Assembly (NCBI GenBank): GCA_902776435.1
Contig: CACYQB010000004.1
Coordinates: 124,001 to 188,000 of the forward strand
Direction of reading: 5' to 3'
Length of the DNA stretch: 64,000 bases
Source of the DNA: an uncultured Bacteroidales bacterium
GTDB lineage: Bacteria > Bacteroidota > Bacteroidia > Bacteroidales > Muribaculaceae
The notes under the pieces are model-generated. The model worked only from the letters and a program-made list of their open reading frames with translations. It ran no database searches and had not been told where the DNA came from. The position numbers and the translations under genes are program-made. The first letter of the stretch is position 1. Every line of letters starts with the position of its first letter. Shown piece after piece: positions 1-7,549 of the stretch.

Positions 1-513
1 GGTGACGTGAATACGGCATTACCCCAGATGCGCCACGGCAGGATGCCGCGTGCACGCTATGATACCGCTACGGGCGACCTGTGGGTTCTGGGTAGCGATG
101 CCGAAGGTACCGGAATCAATGTCGAGCGTCCCTACTTGCTGCGCTTTGATCAGGACGGATATGCGAGCATTGCCTACTCCATCGACCCCTACGAGATGCA
201 GGAAGCCTTGTGCAAGGTGCTGACCTATAGCATTGATGGTCAGGATATCACTTTCTACGCCAATGGCGAAAAACTGACAACAGTCACCAACCATATTGAG
301 GATATGGGTGGCTTCATGGACGATGCCATCTACATCGGCGAACAGATTGCCTACGGCATCGAAGGTCCCTTAACGGTCCAGGTGACCCCAGGCGTGAACT
401 TTGTAGTGGGCAAGGTGCTGCACTACGATGATATGCCCACTATCTGCGCAACGGTTACACTGACCGATGGCGGTTTCACCCTGAGCGACTTCCGCCTGCA
501 AACCGCCGAATAG
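1..513 (+). CDS. Hypothetical protein, 5'-truncated by window edge
   Basis: The reading frame is open from the first base, so the gene starts upstream of the window; the GTG at 7 is only an internal in-frame codon. About 170 C-terminal residues are visible, ending at TAG 511-513. The sequence is acidic and rich in short beta-prone stretches, with phrases such as DLWVLGSDAEG and PYLLRFDQDG that resemble extracellular beta-propeller or sandwich proteins of Bacteroidota. I do not recognise a named family. No cysteine cluster or membrane segment is seen. It is followed by a 183-base gap and is probably not co-transcribed with the next gene, which has its own promoter. Confidence 0.6.
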   Translation, partial: GDVNTALPQMRHGRMPRARYDTATGDLWVLGSDAEGTGINVERPYLLRFDQDGYASIAYSIDPYEMQEALCKVLTYSIDGQDITFYANGEKLTTVTNHIEDMGGFMDDAIYIGEQIAYGIEGPLTVQVTPGVNFVVGKVLHYDDMPTICATVTLTDGGFTLSDFRLQTAE

Positions 514-647
514 TCTGCCCTTCATCTTGATAGGAGGCTATAGGCGCGCTGCCAGATTTAGTCACTAGTTTATGATTCTTGATAAACCATTGTGAGGAAA
601 TGTGCGTAATATTTTCCCAAAATGGTGGAAATGTCACGCATTTATTA

Positions 648-655
648 TATATTTG
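648..655 (+). promoter_or_regulatory. Promoter -7 box for DUF4923 lipoprotein gene
   Basis: TATATTTG matches the Bacteroidota -7 consensus TAnnTTTG and lies about 40 bases before the ATG at 697. No clear -33 TTTG was found, so this rests on the -7 box and position. Confidence 0.5.
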
Positions 656-696
656 CCCCACATATCAATGAATAGTAACCATTAACGAATAAGATT

Positions 697-1395
697 ATGA
701 AGAAGATCTACACATCATTATTGGCTGTAGTCCTGCTTATGACCACGGGTTGTAATACAGGTCTGTTAGGCAACTTAGGCGGCTTGGGCGGCGAGACCGG
801 TAACGGCACGACGACAGGCGGCGGCCTGGGTGACGTGCTTGGCGGTGTGCTTGGCAGTGTGTTAGGTACTTTGGGTTCCCAAAATACGATCGACGGCCTG
901 TTGGGCTTGGTTATCGGCAGTGTCAAGGTACAGGAGAGCGAGTTGTACGGGGCCTGGTACTACATCGAGCCGGCTTGTGCTTTCACCAGCGAGAACCTGC
1001 TGGCCAAGGCTGGTGGTGCTGTTGCAGCCGAGAACTGTATTGAAAAATTGGCTCCCGTATATCAGGGTGTCGGCATCAATTCCCAGAACACCCAGTTCCA
1101 GTTCACTCAGGATCATAAGTTTGCTGCCAACTTAAGAGGAATTCCCTTGAGCGGCACTTACACCTATGAGCCGTCCAGCGGTACCATCCGTTTGCAGATG
1201 ACGCTCTTCTCGACCAATGCTTACATCACTCGCACGTCAAAGGGTCTGGGCCTCACCTTCGAGAGCAAGAACCTGCTGAAGGTGCTCCAGGTGGCAGCTG
1301 CCATGAGTGGTAACAGCACGTTGCAGACTGTTGGCGACCTGAGCAAGCAGTACGAGGGTGTGCGCTTGGGCTTCAATATCGCCCCGGCCAGGTAA
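697..1395 (+). CDS. DUF4923 family lipoprotein
   Basis: This 232-residue protein starts with a lipoprotein signal (MKKIYTSLLAVVLLMTTGC; lipobox Cys at residue 19), followed by a Gly/Leu-rich low-complexity stretch (residues 20-70). The rest matches the pattern I know for DUF4923: a GAWYYIEPACAF segment, an ENLLAKAGG segment, a GTYTYEP beta element and a C-terminal VRLGFNIAPAR. Members are small Bacteroidota lipoproteins of unknown function, presumably on the periplasmic face of a membrane. It appears to be a single-gene unit with its own -7 box and a hairpin just after the stop. Confidence 0.85.
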   Translation: MKKIYTSLLAVVLLMTTGCNTGLLGNLGGLGGETGNGTTTGGGLGDVLGGVLGSVLGTLGSQNTIDGLLGLVIGSVKVQESELYGAWYYIEPACAFTSENLLAKAGGAVAAENCIEKLAPVYQGVGINSQNTQFQFTQDHKFAANLRGIPLSGTYTYEPSSGTIRLQMTLFSTNAYITRTSKGLGLTFESKNLLKVLQVAAAMSGNSTLQTVGDLSKQYEGVRLGFNIAPAR

Positions 1396-1426
1396 TCGTG
1401 ATATCACCCTCGATAGAATGTGACAA

Positions 1427-1464
1427 CAAAGCACAGCACACCTCTTGTGGCGGGTTGTGCTTTG
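1427..1464 (+). terminator. Terminator hairpin after DUF4923 gene
   Basis: CAAAGCACA (1427-1435) pairs with TGTGCTTTG (1456-1464), about 30 bases after the stop codon. Further T-rich sequence follows. Confidence 0.55.
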
Positions 1465-1552
1465 ATTATGCTTTAGAGCAACCTTGTTTGTTTTTTGTTG
1501 ATGAATATCAATAATTTGTTGAAAATTAGATTGGTTAGTACAATTCAATTGA

Positions 1553-1581
1553 TTGAAATCCGTTAAATAGTCATATCTTTG
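1553..1581 (+). promoter_or_regulatory. Promoter for VTC/DUF4956/Cthe_2159 cluster
   Basis: The -33 element TTG (1553-1555) and -7 box TATCTTTG (1574-1581) are separated by 18 bases. The ATG at 1589 lies only 7 bases after the -7 box, so the transcript would be leaderless or nearly so. Confidence 0.65.
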
Positions 1582-1588
1582 CGCCTCG

Positions 1589-2404
1589 ATGGACGAAATC
1601 ATCAGGACATACGACCCGATTACACTCGATGAGATGAGTGGCATCAAGCTGATGAACCGCACCGACACCAAGTTTGTCACTACGGTTGATCGGTTGCGCC
1701 TGCTCTTGGCTCTTGCCCATGATGATTACCGCGCCCAGGATATTAATGGCGGGCGCATCGCCAGCTACTATACGGCCTACTTCGACACGCCCGACAACAA
1801 CATGTACATCGTGCATCAGAACGGACATGCCGGCCGCCAGAAGCTGCGCATCCGCTCTTACATTGACTCGGGGCTGAATTTCCTGGAGGTTAAAACCAAG
1901 AACAATCACGGGCGCACTAAGAAGAAACGCGTCGATATGGTCGGCTTTGACCCGAAGAATCCCGACCATGGCATCCGTTTCCTGCGTCAGGATGCTCAGT
2001 ACAAGAGTTATGATGAGTTCCTGAGCAAGCATCTGCGCTACGATCCCACTATCCTGAGCGAGCAATTGGAAAACCATTTCCATCGCATCACCCTTGTGAA
2101 TAAGGCCAAGACCGAGCGTCTGACCATCGATACCGACCTGTGTTTCCACAATCTGGTCACGGGTAAGGATGCGGACCTCACGGGACTTGTCATTATCGAA
2201 CTCAAGCGTGACGGTTTGCAACCCTCGCCCATCCTGGGGATGCTACGGGAATTGCGCATCAAGCCGAGCGGCTTCAGCAAGTACTGCATGGGGTCGGCGC
2301 TAACCAATCCATCGTTGAAGCGCAACAATTTCAAGGAGCGCCTCCGTCTGGTAGAGCGATTGCTGTCCAGAACACGACTTCAGGAATCAACATTAACGAA
2401 CTAA
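1589..2404 (+). CDS. VTC-domain polyphosphate polymerase family protein
   Basis: This 271-residue protein carries a complete VTC-type catalytic domain, the tunnel fold that in yeast Vtc4 makes polyphosphate from ATP. Visible family landmarks are NRTDTKFV (residues 23-30), the basic strand RQKLRIRSY (near 80-88), LEVKTKN (near 100) with a following KKKR, an acidic-basic IIELKRDG strand (near 200), and SGFSKYCMG (near 225-233). There is no signal peptide, so it is probably cytoplasmic. It is the first gene of a five-gene run and is followed after 19 bases by a DUF4956 membrane protein, its usual genomic partner. Catalytic activity and substrate are inferred from the family. A later in-frame Met (residue 16) is an alternative start, because the promoter sits very close to the first ATG. 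Confidence 0.85.
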   Translation: MDEIIRTYDPITLDEMSGIKLMNRTDTKFVTTVDRLRLLLALAHDDYRAQDINGGRIASYYTAYFDTPDNNMYIVHQNGHAGRQKLRIRSYIDSGLNFLEVKTKNNHGRTKKKRVDMVGFDPKNPDHGIRFLRQDAQYKSYDEFLSKHLRYDPTILSEQLENHFHRITLVNKAKTERLTIDTDLCFHNLVTGKDADLTGLVIIELKRDGLQPSPILGMLRELRIKPSGFSKYCMGSALTNPSLKRNNFKERLRLVERLLSRTRLQESTLTN

Positions 2405-2423
2405 AAAAGGAAAAAACACAATT

Positions 2424-3164
2424 ATGAGATTATTACAGGATTTATCAGCCTTAGATGACGGTGCTGGCGTTGTTCATGATGTTGTGAGCCATGCCGCCGC
2501 TGGATTCAGGTGGTATGATGCCGCCGGTGTCAGCGAGATGCTGATGCGGTTCGGCTTCTTCATGCTGGTATTGTTTTTCATCGTTTATTTCTTGTATTAC
2601 CGCAAGACGCACCGCCGCGATTATTTCTTCACCCTCGTCTTGTTGAGTGTGAGCATCTTCTTCCTCATCTACCTGTTGGGTAGCGTGAAGGTGAAAATCG
2701 GGTTTGCCCTGGGATTGTTTGCTATCTTCGGCGTGTTGCGCTACCGCACTGAGACAATACCCGTGCGCGAGATGTCCTATATGTTCGGCGTCATCAGCCT
2801 TTCGGTCATCAATGCATTAGCCGACTCGTTGAGTTTTGTCGAGTTGTTAGTTCCCAATATTGCGATAGCCGTGCTCATCTGGTTGTTTGAGACCTTTGTG
2901 CTGCGAGCCAGTATAGCCAGCAAACTCATCCTATATGATCGCATTGAACTCATCACGCCAGAGCGCCGCGAGGAACTCCTCGAGGACCTGCACAAGCGCA
3001 CGGGCTTGAAAATTACTAAGGTCAATGTGGGGTCTATCGACTTCCTCAAGGACACCGCAATCCTCAAGATAGAATATGAGAATGACGGTGGCGGGGCAAG
3101 TCATGTTAACGACACCCTAAAAATTCCAAAATACGAATGGCAGGACGTAAAAGAAAACAATTAG
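2424..3164 (+). CDS. DUF4956 domain-containing membrane protein
   Basis: This 246-residue protein has an N-terminal soluble stretch, then hydrophobic segments near residues 40-58, 68-90, 91-105 and 120-155, and a C-terminal cytoplasmic domain of about 80 residues. GLFAIFGVLRYRTETIPVRE is the hallmark DUF4956 segment between membrane helices. The family commonly sits beside VTC-domain polymerases, and the name is descriptive only. A membrane partner or channel for the polymerase product is a plausible inference but is not shown. The last 28 bases overlap the next gene, which suggests translational coupling. Confidence 0.85.
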   Translation: MRLLQDLSALDDGAGVVHDVVSHAAAGFRWYDAAGVSEMLMRFGFFMLVLFFIVYFLYYRKTHRRDYFFTLVLLSVSIFFLIYLLGSVKVKIGFALGLFAIFGVLRYRTETIPVREMSYMFGVISLSVINALADSLSFVELLVPNIAIAVLIWLFETFVLRASIASKLILYDRIELITPERREELLEDLHKRTGLKITKVNVGSIDFLKDTAILKIEYENDGGGASHVNDTLKIPKYEWQDVKENN

Positions 3165-3886
3165 CAGCATTGCTGCTCATGTGCGCCGCACTGTTCCCGA
3201 CATCATTGCTTGCCGATGATGCCGGGTTGATCGTTTCGGCTGAGGCTTCTCGCAAGCTCGCCAAGGGTTTGAACACGGGCTTTGAAGTCGAGTTCCGTTC
3301 CCGCAACAACTTCCGTACGGCCGACCGCGTGAGTCTGGGCGCGGATATCAGTTACAAGGCGCTCTCGTGGCTCAAGGTGAGCGCGGGCTACAACCTGTTG
3401 ATTGACAACAACCGCGAACAGATTACCTATCAGGACGATGAGGTGAGTTACAACAACTGGCGCCCCAGCTATTGGGGACTGCGGCATCGCTTTAACGTGT
3501 CTCTCACCGCCAGCCGCAAGGTGCAGCGCGTCACGATCAGCCTGCGTGAGCGTTGGCAATATACTTATCGACCCTCAAAAATCATTGACAACTTTGACTT
3601 TGACGAGGGAGAATGGGAGGACTACGAGGTGCGCGGCAAGGGCAAGAATGTGCTGAGAAGCCGTCTGCAACTCGAATGGGACATTCCCAAGTGGAAGTTC
3701 GATCCGTTTGCCAGTGTGGAATTCCATACGACACGCGATCTGGAAAAGACGCGTATCATTACGGGTGTGGACTATAGCGTGAAGAAAAAGCACAACTTCC
3801 AGCTCTACTACAGATATCAAATCTCTGGCAGCAGTGATGAGCCCAATATCCACATGTTGGGCATGGGTTACACTTATAAGTTCTAA
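3137..3886 (+). CDS. DUF2490 domain-containing outer-membrane protein
   Basis: This 249-residue protein has a signal peptide (MAGRKRKQLAALLLMCAALF... ending near SLLAD). The rest is built of alternating beta strands rich in Arg, Tyr and Trp, ending in an aromatic residue (final YTYKF), as in outer-membrane barrels. Phrases such as FEVEFRSRNNFRTADR, RFNVSLTASRKVQR and LRERWQYTYRPS match DUF2490. The start lies inside the end of the DUF4956 gene (28-base overlap) but yields an intact signal peptide, which supports it. Its role in the cluster is unknown; a transport or structural barrel is possible. Confidence 0.8.
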   Translation: MAGRKRKQLAALLLMCAALFPTSLLADDAGLIVSAEASRKLAKGLNTGFEVEFRSRNNFRTADRVSLGADISYKALSWLKVSAGYNLLIDNNREQITYQDDEVSYNNWRPSYWGLRHRFNVSLTASRKVQRVTISLRERWQYTYRPSKIIDNFDFDEGEWEDYEVRGKGKNVLRSRLQLEWDIPKWKFDPFASVEFHTTRDLEKTRIITGVDYSVKKKHNFQLYYRYQISGSSDEPNIHMLGMGYTYKF

Positions 3887-3901
3887 ATGATCATAAGCGA
3901 T

Positions 3902-5113
3902 ATGAGAAAAATAATATACGGGCTGTTTGTCGTGACAATGGGTATCGTCCTGGTGTCTTGTCAGAAGGATGATACCGACATGGGTGATATCATCGCCCAG
4001 TATCAGGTTGAGCCCGCCGAGATAGCACTTGATTTCTCTGCCTTGACCGAGGCACCTGACGTGCCTGTCACCGACGAGGCTGACTCGGCCTATAACGACT
4101 ATGTGGAGAATACTGCTTGGAACAAGGTCATCAGTATCGCTTTTGGCGGTGAGACTCCTGTAGTGACGGGTACTGTTCCTGGTGTGGTTGTGCAGACCAG
4201 TGGCAATCATGTCACAATTGTGAATATGTCTGGCCCTGTGAAGTTTGTCGTGAGCGGCAAGACCACTGATGGCTCATTGAAATTTTACGGAGACAAGCGA
4301 TTCCAGGTCATGCTCAACAACGCTGAAATCACCAATCCTAGCGGCGCTGCCATCAACAATCAGGGCAGCAAGACCATGTATCTCGTGCTGGCTGACGGCT
4401 CGGTTAATCGCTTGCAGGATGGTCCCGACTATGTCATGGTCGAAGAGGAAGACCAGAAAGCCGCACTCTTCAGCGAGGGACAGATCGTCTTCAGCGGTAA
4501 GGGTGAACTTAGTGTGGTTGCTCAGGGGCGTGGAGGCATCCGCAGTGACGACTACATCCGTGTGCGCCCCGGTGTGAAAATATACGTCAACAGTGTGGCT
4601 CTTGACGGCCTGCGTGCCAACGACGGCATCATCATCGATGGTGGTGTCATCAACGTGGAGACAACTGGCGCTGGTGCCAAGGGTGTGCGCAGCGGTGGTG
4701 TGATGGCTGTCAACGGTGGCCGTCTCGTTGCCATCAGCCATGGCGACACCAGGATCGAAACTGTCGATGGTGTGGCCGACACCTCGGCTTGTGCGGCGCT
4801 TTATTGCGATACTCTGGTAACCGTTAATGCGGGAACTCTTAAATTTATGGCCACAGGTGATGGCGGCAAGGGATTGAATGCCAAACATCAGGTGGTGGTT
4901 CATGGCGGCTCGTTCCAGGCAGTGGCCACGGGAACCAAGAAACTTAAGAAACCCAGGGGTGTCAAGATTGATGGCAACTTCAGCATTGATGGCGGTTACT
5001 TTTATACCTACAGCCGCCGCAGCGATCCGCTTGAGGTGGACGGAACCACAACGGTGGCCCCGGGCTATAAAACCTATGATAAGGGCCCGAAAGTGTTGAC
5101 CATCTCTTATTGA
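3902..5113 (+). CDS. Cthe_2159-type beta-helix (carbohydrate-binding) lipoprotein
   Basis: Starting at the second in-frame ATG gives the lipoprotein signal MRKIIYGLFVVTMGIVLVSC (lipobox LVSC); the ATG at 3887 would add five non-signal residues. The body is a repetitive right-handed beta-helix of the Cthe_2159 type, with recurring GGV..V.GG turns and phrases such as LKFYGDKRFQVMLNNAEITN, AAINNQGSK and GGVINVETTGAGAKGVRSGG. The family founder from Clostridium thermocellum binds polygalacturonate and cellulose; ligand and calcium use here are inferred. The gene begins 15 bases after the DUF2490 stop and is a tandem paralogue of the next gene. No catalytic motif is seen. Confidence 0.75.
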   Translation: MRKIIYGLFVVTMGIVLVSCQKDDTDMGDIIAQYQVEPAEIALDFSALTEAPDVPVTDEADSAYNDYVENTAWNKVISIAFGGETPVVTGTVPGVVVQTSGNHVTIVNMSGPVKFVVSGKTTDGSLKFYGDKRFQVMLNNAEITNPSGAAINNQGSKTMYLVLADGSVNRLQDGPDYVMVEEEDQKAALFSEGQIVFSGKGELSVVAQGRGGIRSDDYIRVRPGVKIYVNSVALDGLRANDGIIIDGGVINVETTGAGAKGVRSGGVMAVNGGRLVAISHGDTRIETVDGVADTSACAALYCDTLVTVNAGTLKFMATGDGGKGLNAKHQVVVHGGSFQAVATGTKKLKKPRGVKIDGNFSIDGGYFYTYSRRSDPLEVDGTTTVAPGYKTYDKGPKVLTISY

Positions 5114-5153
5114 TAGAACAGATTTACTGTCTGGAAAAGATAATATTGACGTT

Positions 5154-6506
5154 ATGAAGAAAATATTGTTTGCTATATGGGCTGTGGCAACTGCATTGAG
5201 TGCCCATGCCCTCAGCGGTGACGTGAATGGTGACGGAGAGGTCACCATCAGCGATGTGAATGCCGTGATCGATATCATCTTGAGTGGAGACTATAATAGT
5301 CCCGCTGCCGATGTCAATGGTGACGGAGAGGTGGGTATCAGTGACGTGAACGCTGTCATCGACATCATCCTGGGTGGCGGTAGCCAAGAAACGCTCACGC
5401 CCAAGGAAATCACCCTTGATGACAGCGAACTGGTCGAGCCCACCGAGTATATTACCCAGGACGAGGATGCTCCCGATTATGGTGACTTTGTCGAGAATAC
5501 TATCTGGGCAACAACAGTCAATATTACCTTTGACGGCGAAACGGCCACAGTAACTGGCAATCCCAGTAGCGTGATTGCCAGTGTCAATGGCGCCCATGTG
5601 ACCATCACCAGTGCTGCCAAGCGCGTGAAATATGTAGTTACTGGCTCGACCAGCAATGGTTCGCTTAAGTTTTATAGCGAGCGCAAGTTCCAGCTCCAGC
5701 TGAATGGTGTTGACATCACCAATCCCAATGGTGCCGCAGTCAACAACCAGTGCGGCAAGTCGTTGTACCTCGTGGTGAACGCAGGCACAGTCAACACCCT
5801 GCGTGACGGAGAGGATTATGCCATGGTCGAGGGCGAGGACCAGAAGGCGGCTGTCTTCAGCGAGGGCCAGATTCTTCTCAGTGGCAAAGGTCTGCTCAAT
5901 ATTTATAGTGTGGGCCGCCATTGTCTGGCCAGTGACGACTATGTGTTGGTGCGTCCGGGTACCAAATTGTACCTCAACAGCACCAGTGGTCATGGCATCA
6001 AGGCCAAAGACTATGTCCACATCAAGGGTGGTGTCATCAACATGGAAATTGCTGCCGACGGTGCCAAGGGTATCAACTGCGACAGTCTCGTCAATATCAC
6101 GGGTGGTCGTACAACCATCATCACCAGTGGCACATCTAAAGAAGAGTTGGATTCGTTAGGCAATCCCGTTTCGACGGGCGCTGCTGGCGTCAAGGCCGAT
6201 TGTGGTTTCACCATGAGAGGCGGTCAACTCAATATCAAGTGCACCGGCGATGATGCTAAGGGCGTCAACGTGGCTAGATCCTTGACGTTTACGGGTGGCG
6301 AACTGAATGTGGTGGCTTTAGGCCATCAGGTGGCCGTAGCCCCCAAGGGCGTGAAATGTGATGTGGACTGCACCATCCAGGGCGGTTCCTTCTATAGCTG
6401 TGCCCTCTATGGCCGTGCCATCGATGTCGAGGGGACCCTTACCGTTGCCGAGGGTTACACCTCCCGCAACGACAGCGACGAGCGCCTCTTCGAGGTCATC
6501 TACTAA
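5154..6506 (+). CDS. Secreted protein with N-terminal dockerin pair and Cthe_2159-type beta-helix
   Basis: This 450-residue protein has a signal peptide (MKKILFAIWAVATALSAHA), then two dockerin type I calcium-binding repeats (GDVNGDGEVTISDVNAVID near residues 22-40 and VNGDGEVGISDVNAVIDIIL near 53-73), then a Cthe_2159-type beta-helix closely similar to the preceding protein (DGSLKFY.../NGSLKFY..., DQKAA.FSEGQI, .VRPG.K.Y.NS). Dockerins are more often C-terminal, so this order is unusual. It starts 40 bases after its paralogue, without the lipobox. The dockerins may attach it to a cohesin-like partner, but none was found in this window. Confidence 0.8.
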   Translation: MKKILFAIWAVATALSAHALSGDVNGDGEVTISDVNAVIDIILSGDYNSPAADVNGDGEVGISDVNAVIDIILGGGSQETLTPKEITLDDSELVEPTEYITQDEDAPDYGDFVENTIWATTVNITFDGETATVTGNPSSVIASVNGAHVTITSAAKRVKYVVTGSTSNGSLKFYSERKFQLQLNGVDITNPNGAAVNNQCGKSLYLVVNAGTVNTLRDGEDYAMVEGEDQKAAVFSEGQILLSGKGLLNIYSVGRHCLASDDYVLVRPGTKLYLNSTSGHGIKAKDYVHIKGGVINMEIAADGAKGINCDSLVNITGGRTTIITSGTSKEELDSLGNPVSTGAAGVKADCGFTMRGGQLNIKCTGDDAKGVNVARSLTFTGGELNVVALGHQVAVAPKGVKCDVDCTIQGGSFYSCALYGRAIDVEGTLTVAEGYTSRNDSDERLFEVIY

Positions 6507-6520
6507 TAATCAAATACCTA

Positions 6521-7501
6521 TTATTTAGCAGCGGTTTTTAGGGCTGTGTCGAGGTTGGGGCCGGAGTAGGAAACGAGGCCTGTGGAATCGACCACGGCAT
6601 ACCAGGGCATGGAGTTGATGCCGAGCAATTGAATACCTTGTTCGAGCGGGCCGCCAGGTGCCCAATAGTGTTGACGTGACTCACCGGCAATGGTTTTGTG
6701 CCAGTTGAGGGTGTCGCTCTCGGCTAGGACGTCAAGGATGTGGATGTCTGGATTCAGCCCTTGCAGTTTTTGGTTTAACGTTTGACGATCGGTCTGCGGA
6801 TTGGCCCACAGGGTGATGAGGGTGACGTGTTTGGCCAGGTTGATTTCTTCAAAGCCGCCACCGTGTTTGAACAGTGTGAGCGTCATCAGGCGTGGCATGA
6901 TTTTGCTCTTGTGGCCCGTAGGAGAGCCTGTCAGCGGTGTCGCCAGCGATTCAGGACGAGCCTTGATGTCGATGCTATGAAGCAGTTTATCCACTTTTTC
7001 GCGGTCATTGTAGTTGCTGTAATCCACGGCGAGCAGTACGGTCGATAGCATGTCGCTGGGGTGCTCACGTACATATTTCTCGATGGCTGCATCCAGACGG
7101 CTGGGATTGGGGTCATTGTAGAAGGCGGCATGTTCGTCGCGGAATAGCTGCCAATCCTCGTTCACCTTGTTACCCTTGACCTTGATATGCATTGCTGTGC
7201 CTGCATCGCCTTTCAATTTCAGGTGGTCGCCATTGGCGGCTACAACCATTGCCAACGGGTCGCCTCGGTGGGTACACACGGCTACAATGATGGGCTGTGA
7301 TGACGTCCCTTTAAAGGAAAAATGCCCTTTTTTGTCTAGATTCACCCGCTCGTCAACGATGCCCGAATCACCGCGGAAGATGACCCTGACGTTCTTACCA
7401 TGGAGGTTCGTCAGATTGCCGTCAATCTTGAAACTGTCGCTGGTGCATGAGGCAAGCGACAAGACTGTGAGCCAGAGGATAATGTGTTGTAAAAGCCTCA
7501 T
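6521..7501 (-). CDS. DUF4369 domain-containing lipoprotein with thioredoxin-like C-terminal part
   Basis: The start at 7501 gives MRLLQHIILWLTVLSLASC, a lipoprotein signal with lipobox LASC; the upstream ATG at 7510 only adds MQS. Residues 25-120 match DUF4369 (FKIDGNLTNLHGKNVRVI, VNLDKKGHFSFKG). The C-terminal part has a thioredoxin/AhpC-like layout (HVTLITLWANPQTDRQTLNQ, then LLGINSMPWYAVVDSTG) but lacks a CxxC pair, so redox activity is doubtful. It lies 49 bases downstream of ispG in the same direction and converges with the beta-helix gene across a 14-base gap. Confidence 0.75.
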   Translation of the reverse strand: MRLLQHIILWLTVLSLASCTSDSFKIDGNLTNLHGKNVRVIFRGDSGIVDERVNLDKKGHFSFKGTSSQPIIVAVCTHRGDPLAMVVAANGDHLKLKGDAGTAMHIKVKGNKVNEDWQLFRDEHAAFYNDPNPSRLDAAIEKYVREHPSDMLSTVLLAVDYSNYNDREKVDKLLHSIDIKARPESLATPLTGSPTGHKSKIMPRLMTLTLFKHGGGFEEINLAKHVTLITLWANPQTDRQTLNQKLQGLNPDIHILDVLAESDTLNWHKTIAGESRQHYWAPGGPLEQGIQLLGINSMPWYAVVDSTGLVSYSGPNLDTALKTAAK

Positions 7502-7549
7502 TGATTGCATCTTTAAGCTTTAATATCTAACCTTCAAACACCGTGTTTC

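Noticed and set aside
476-661. Minus-strand frame in the gap before the DUF4923 gene
   Set aside because: It overlaps the end of the first gene and the promoter of the next, and its translation has no protein-like pattern.
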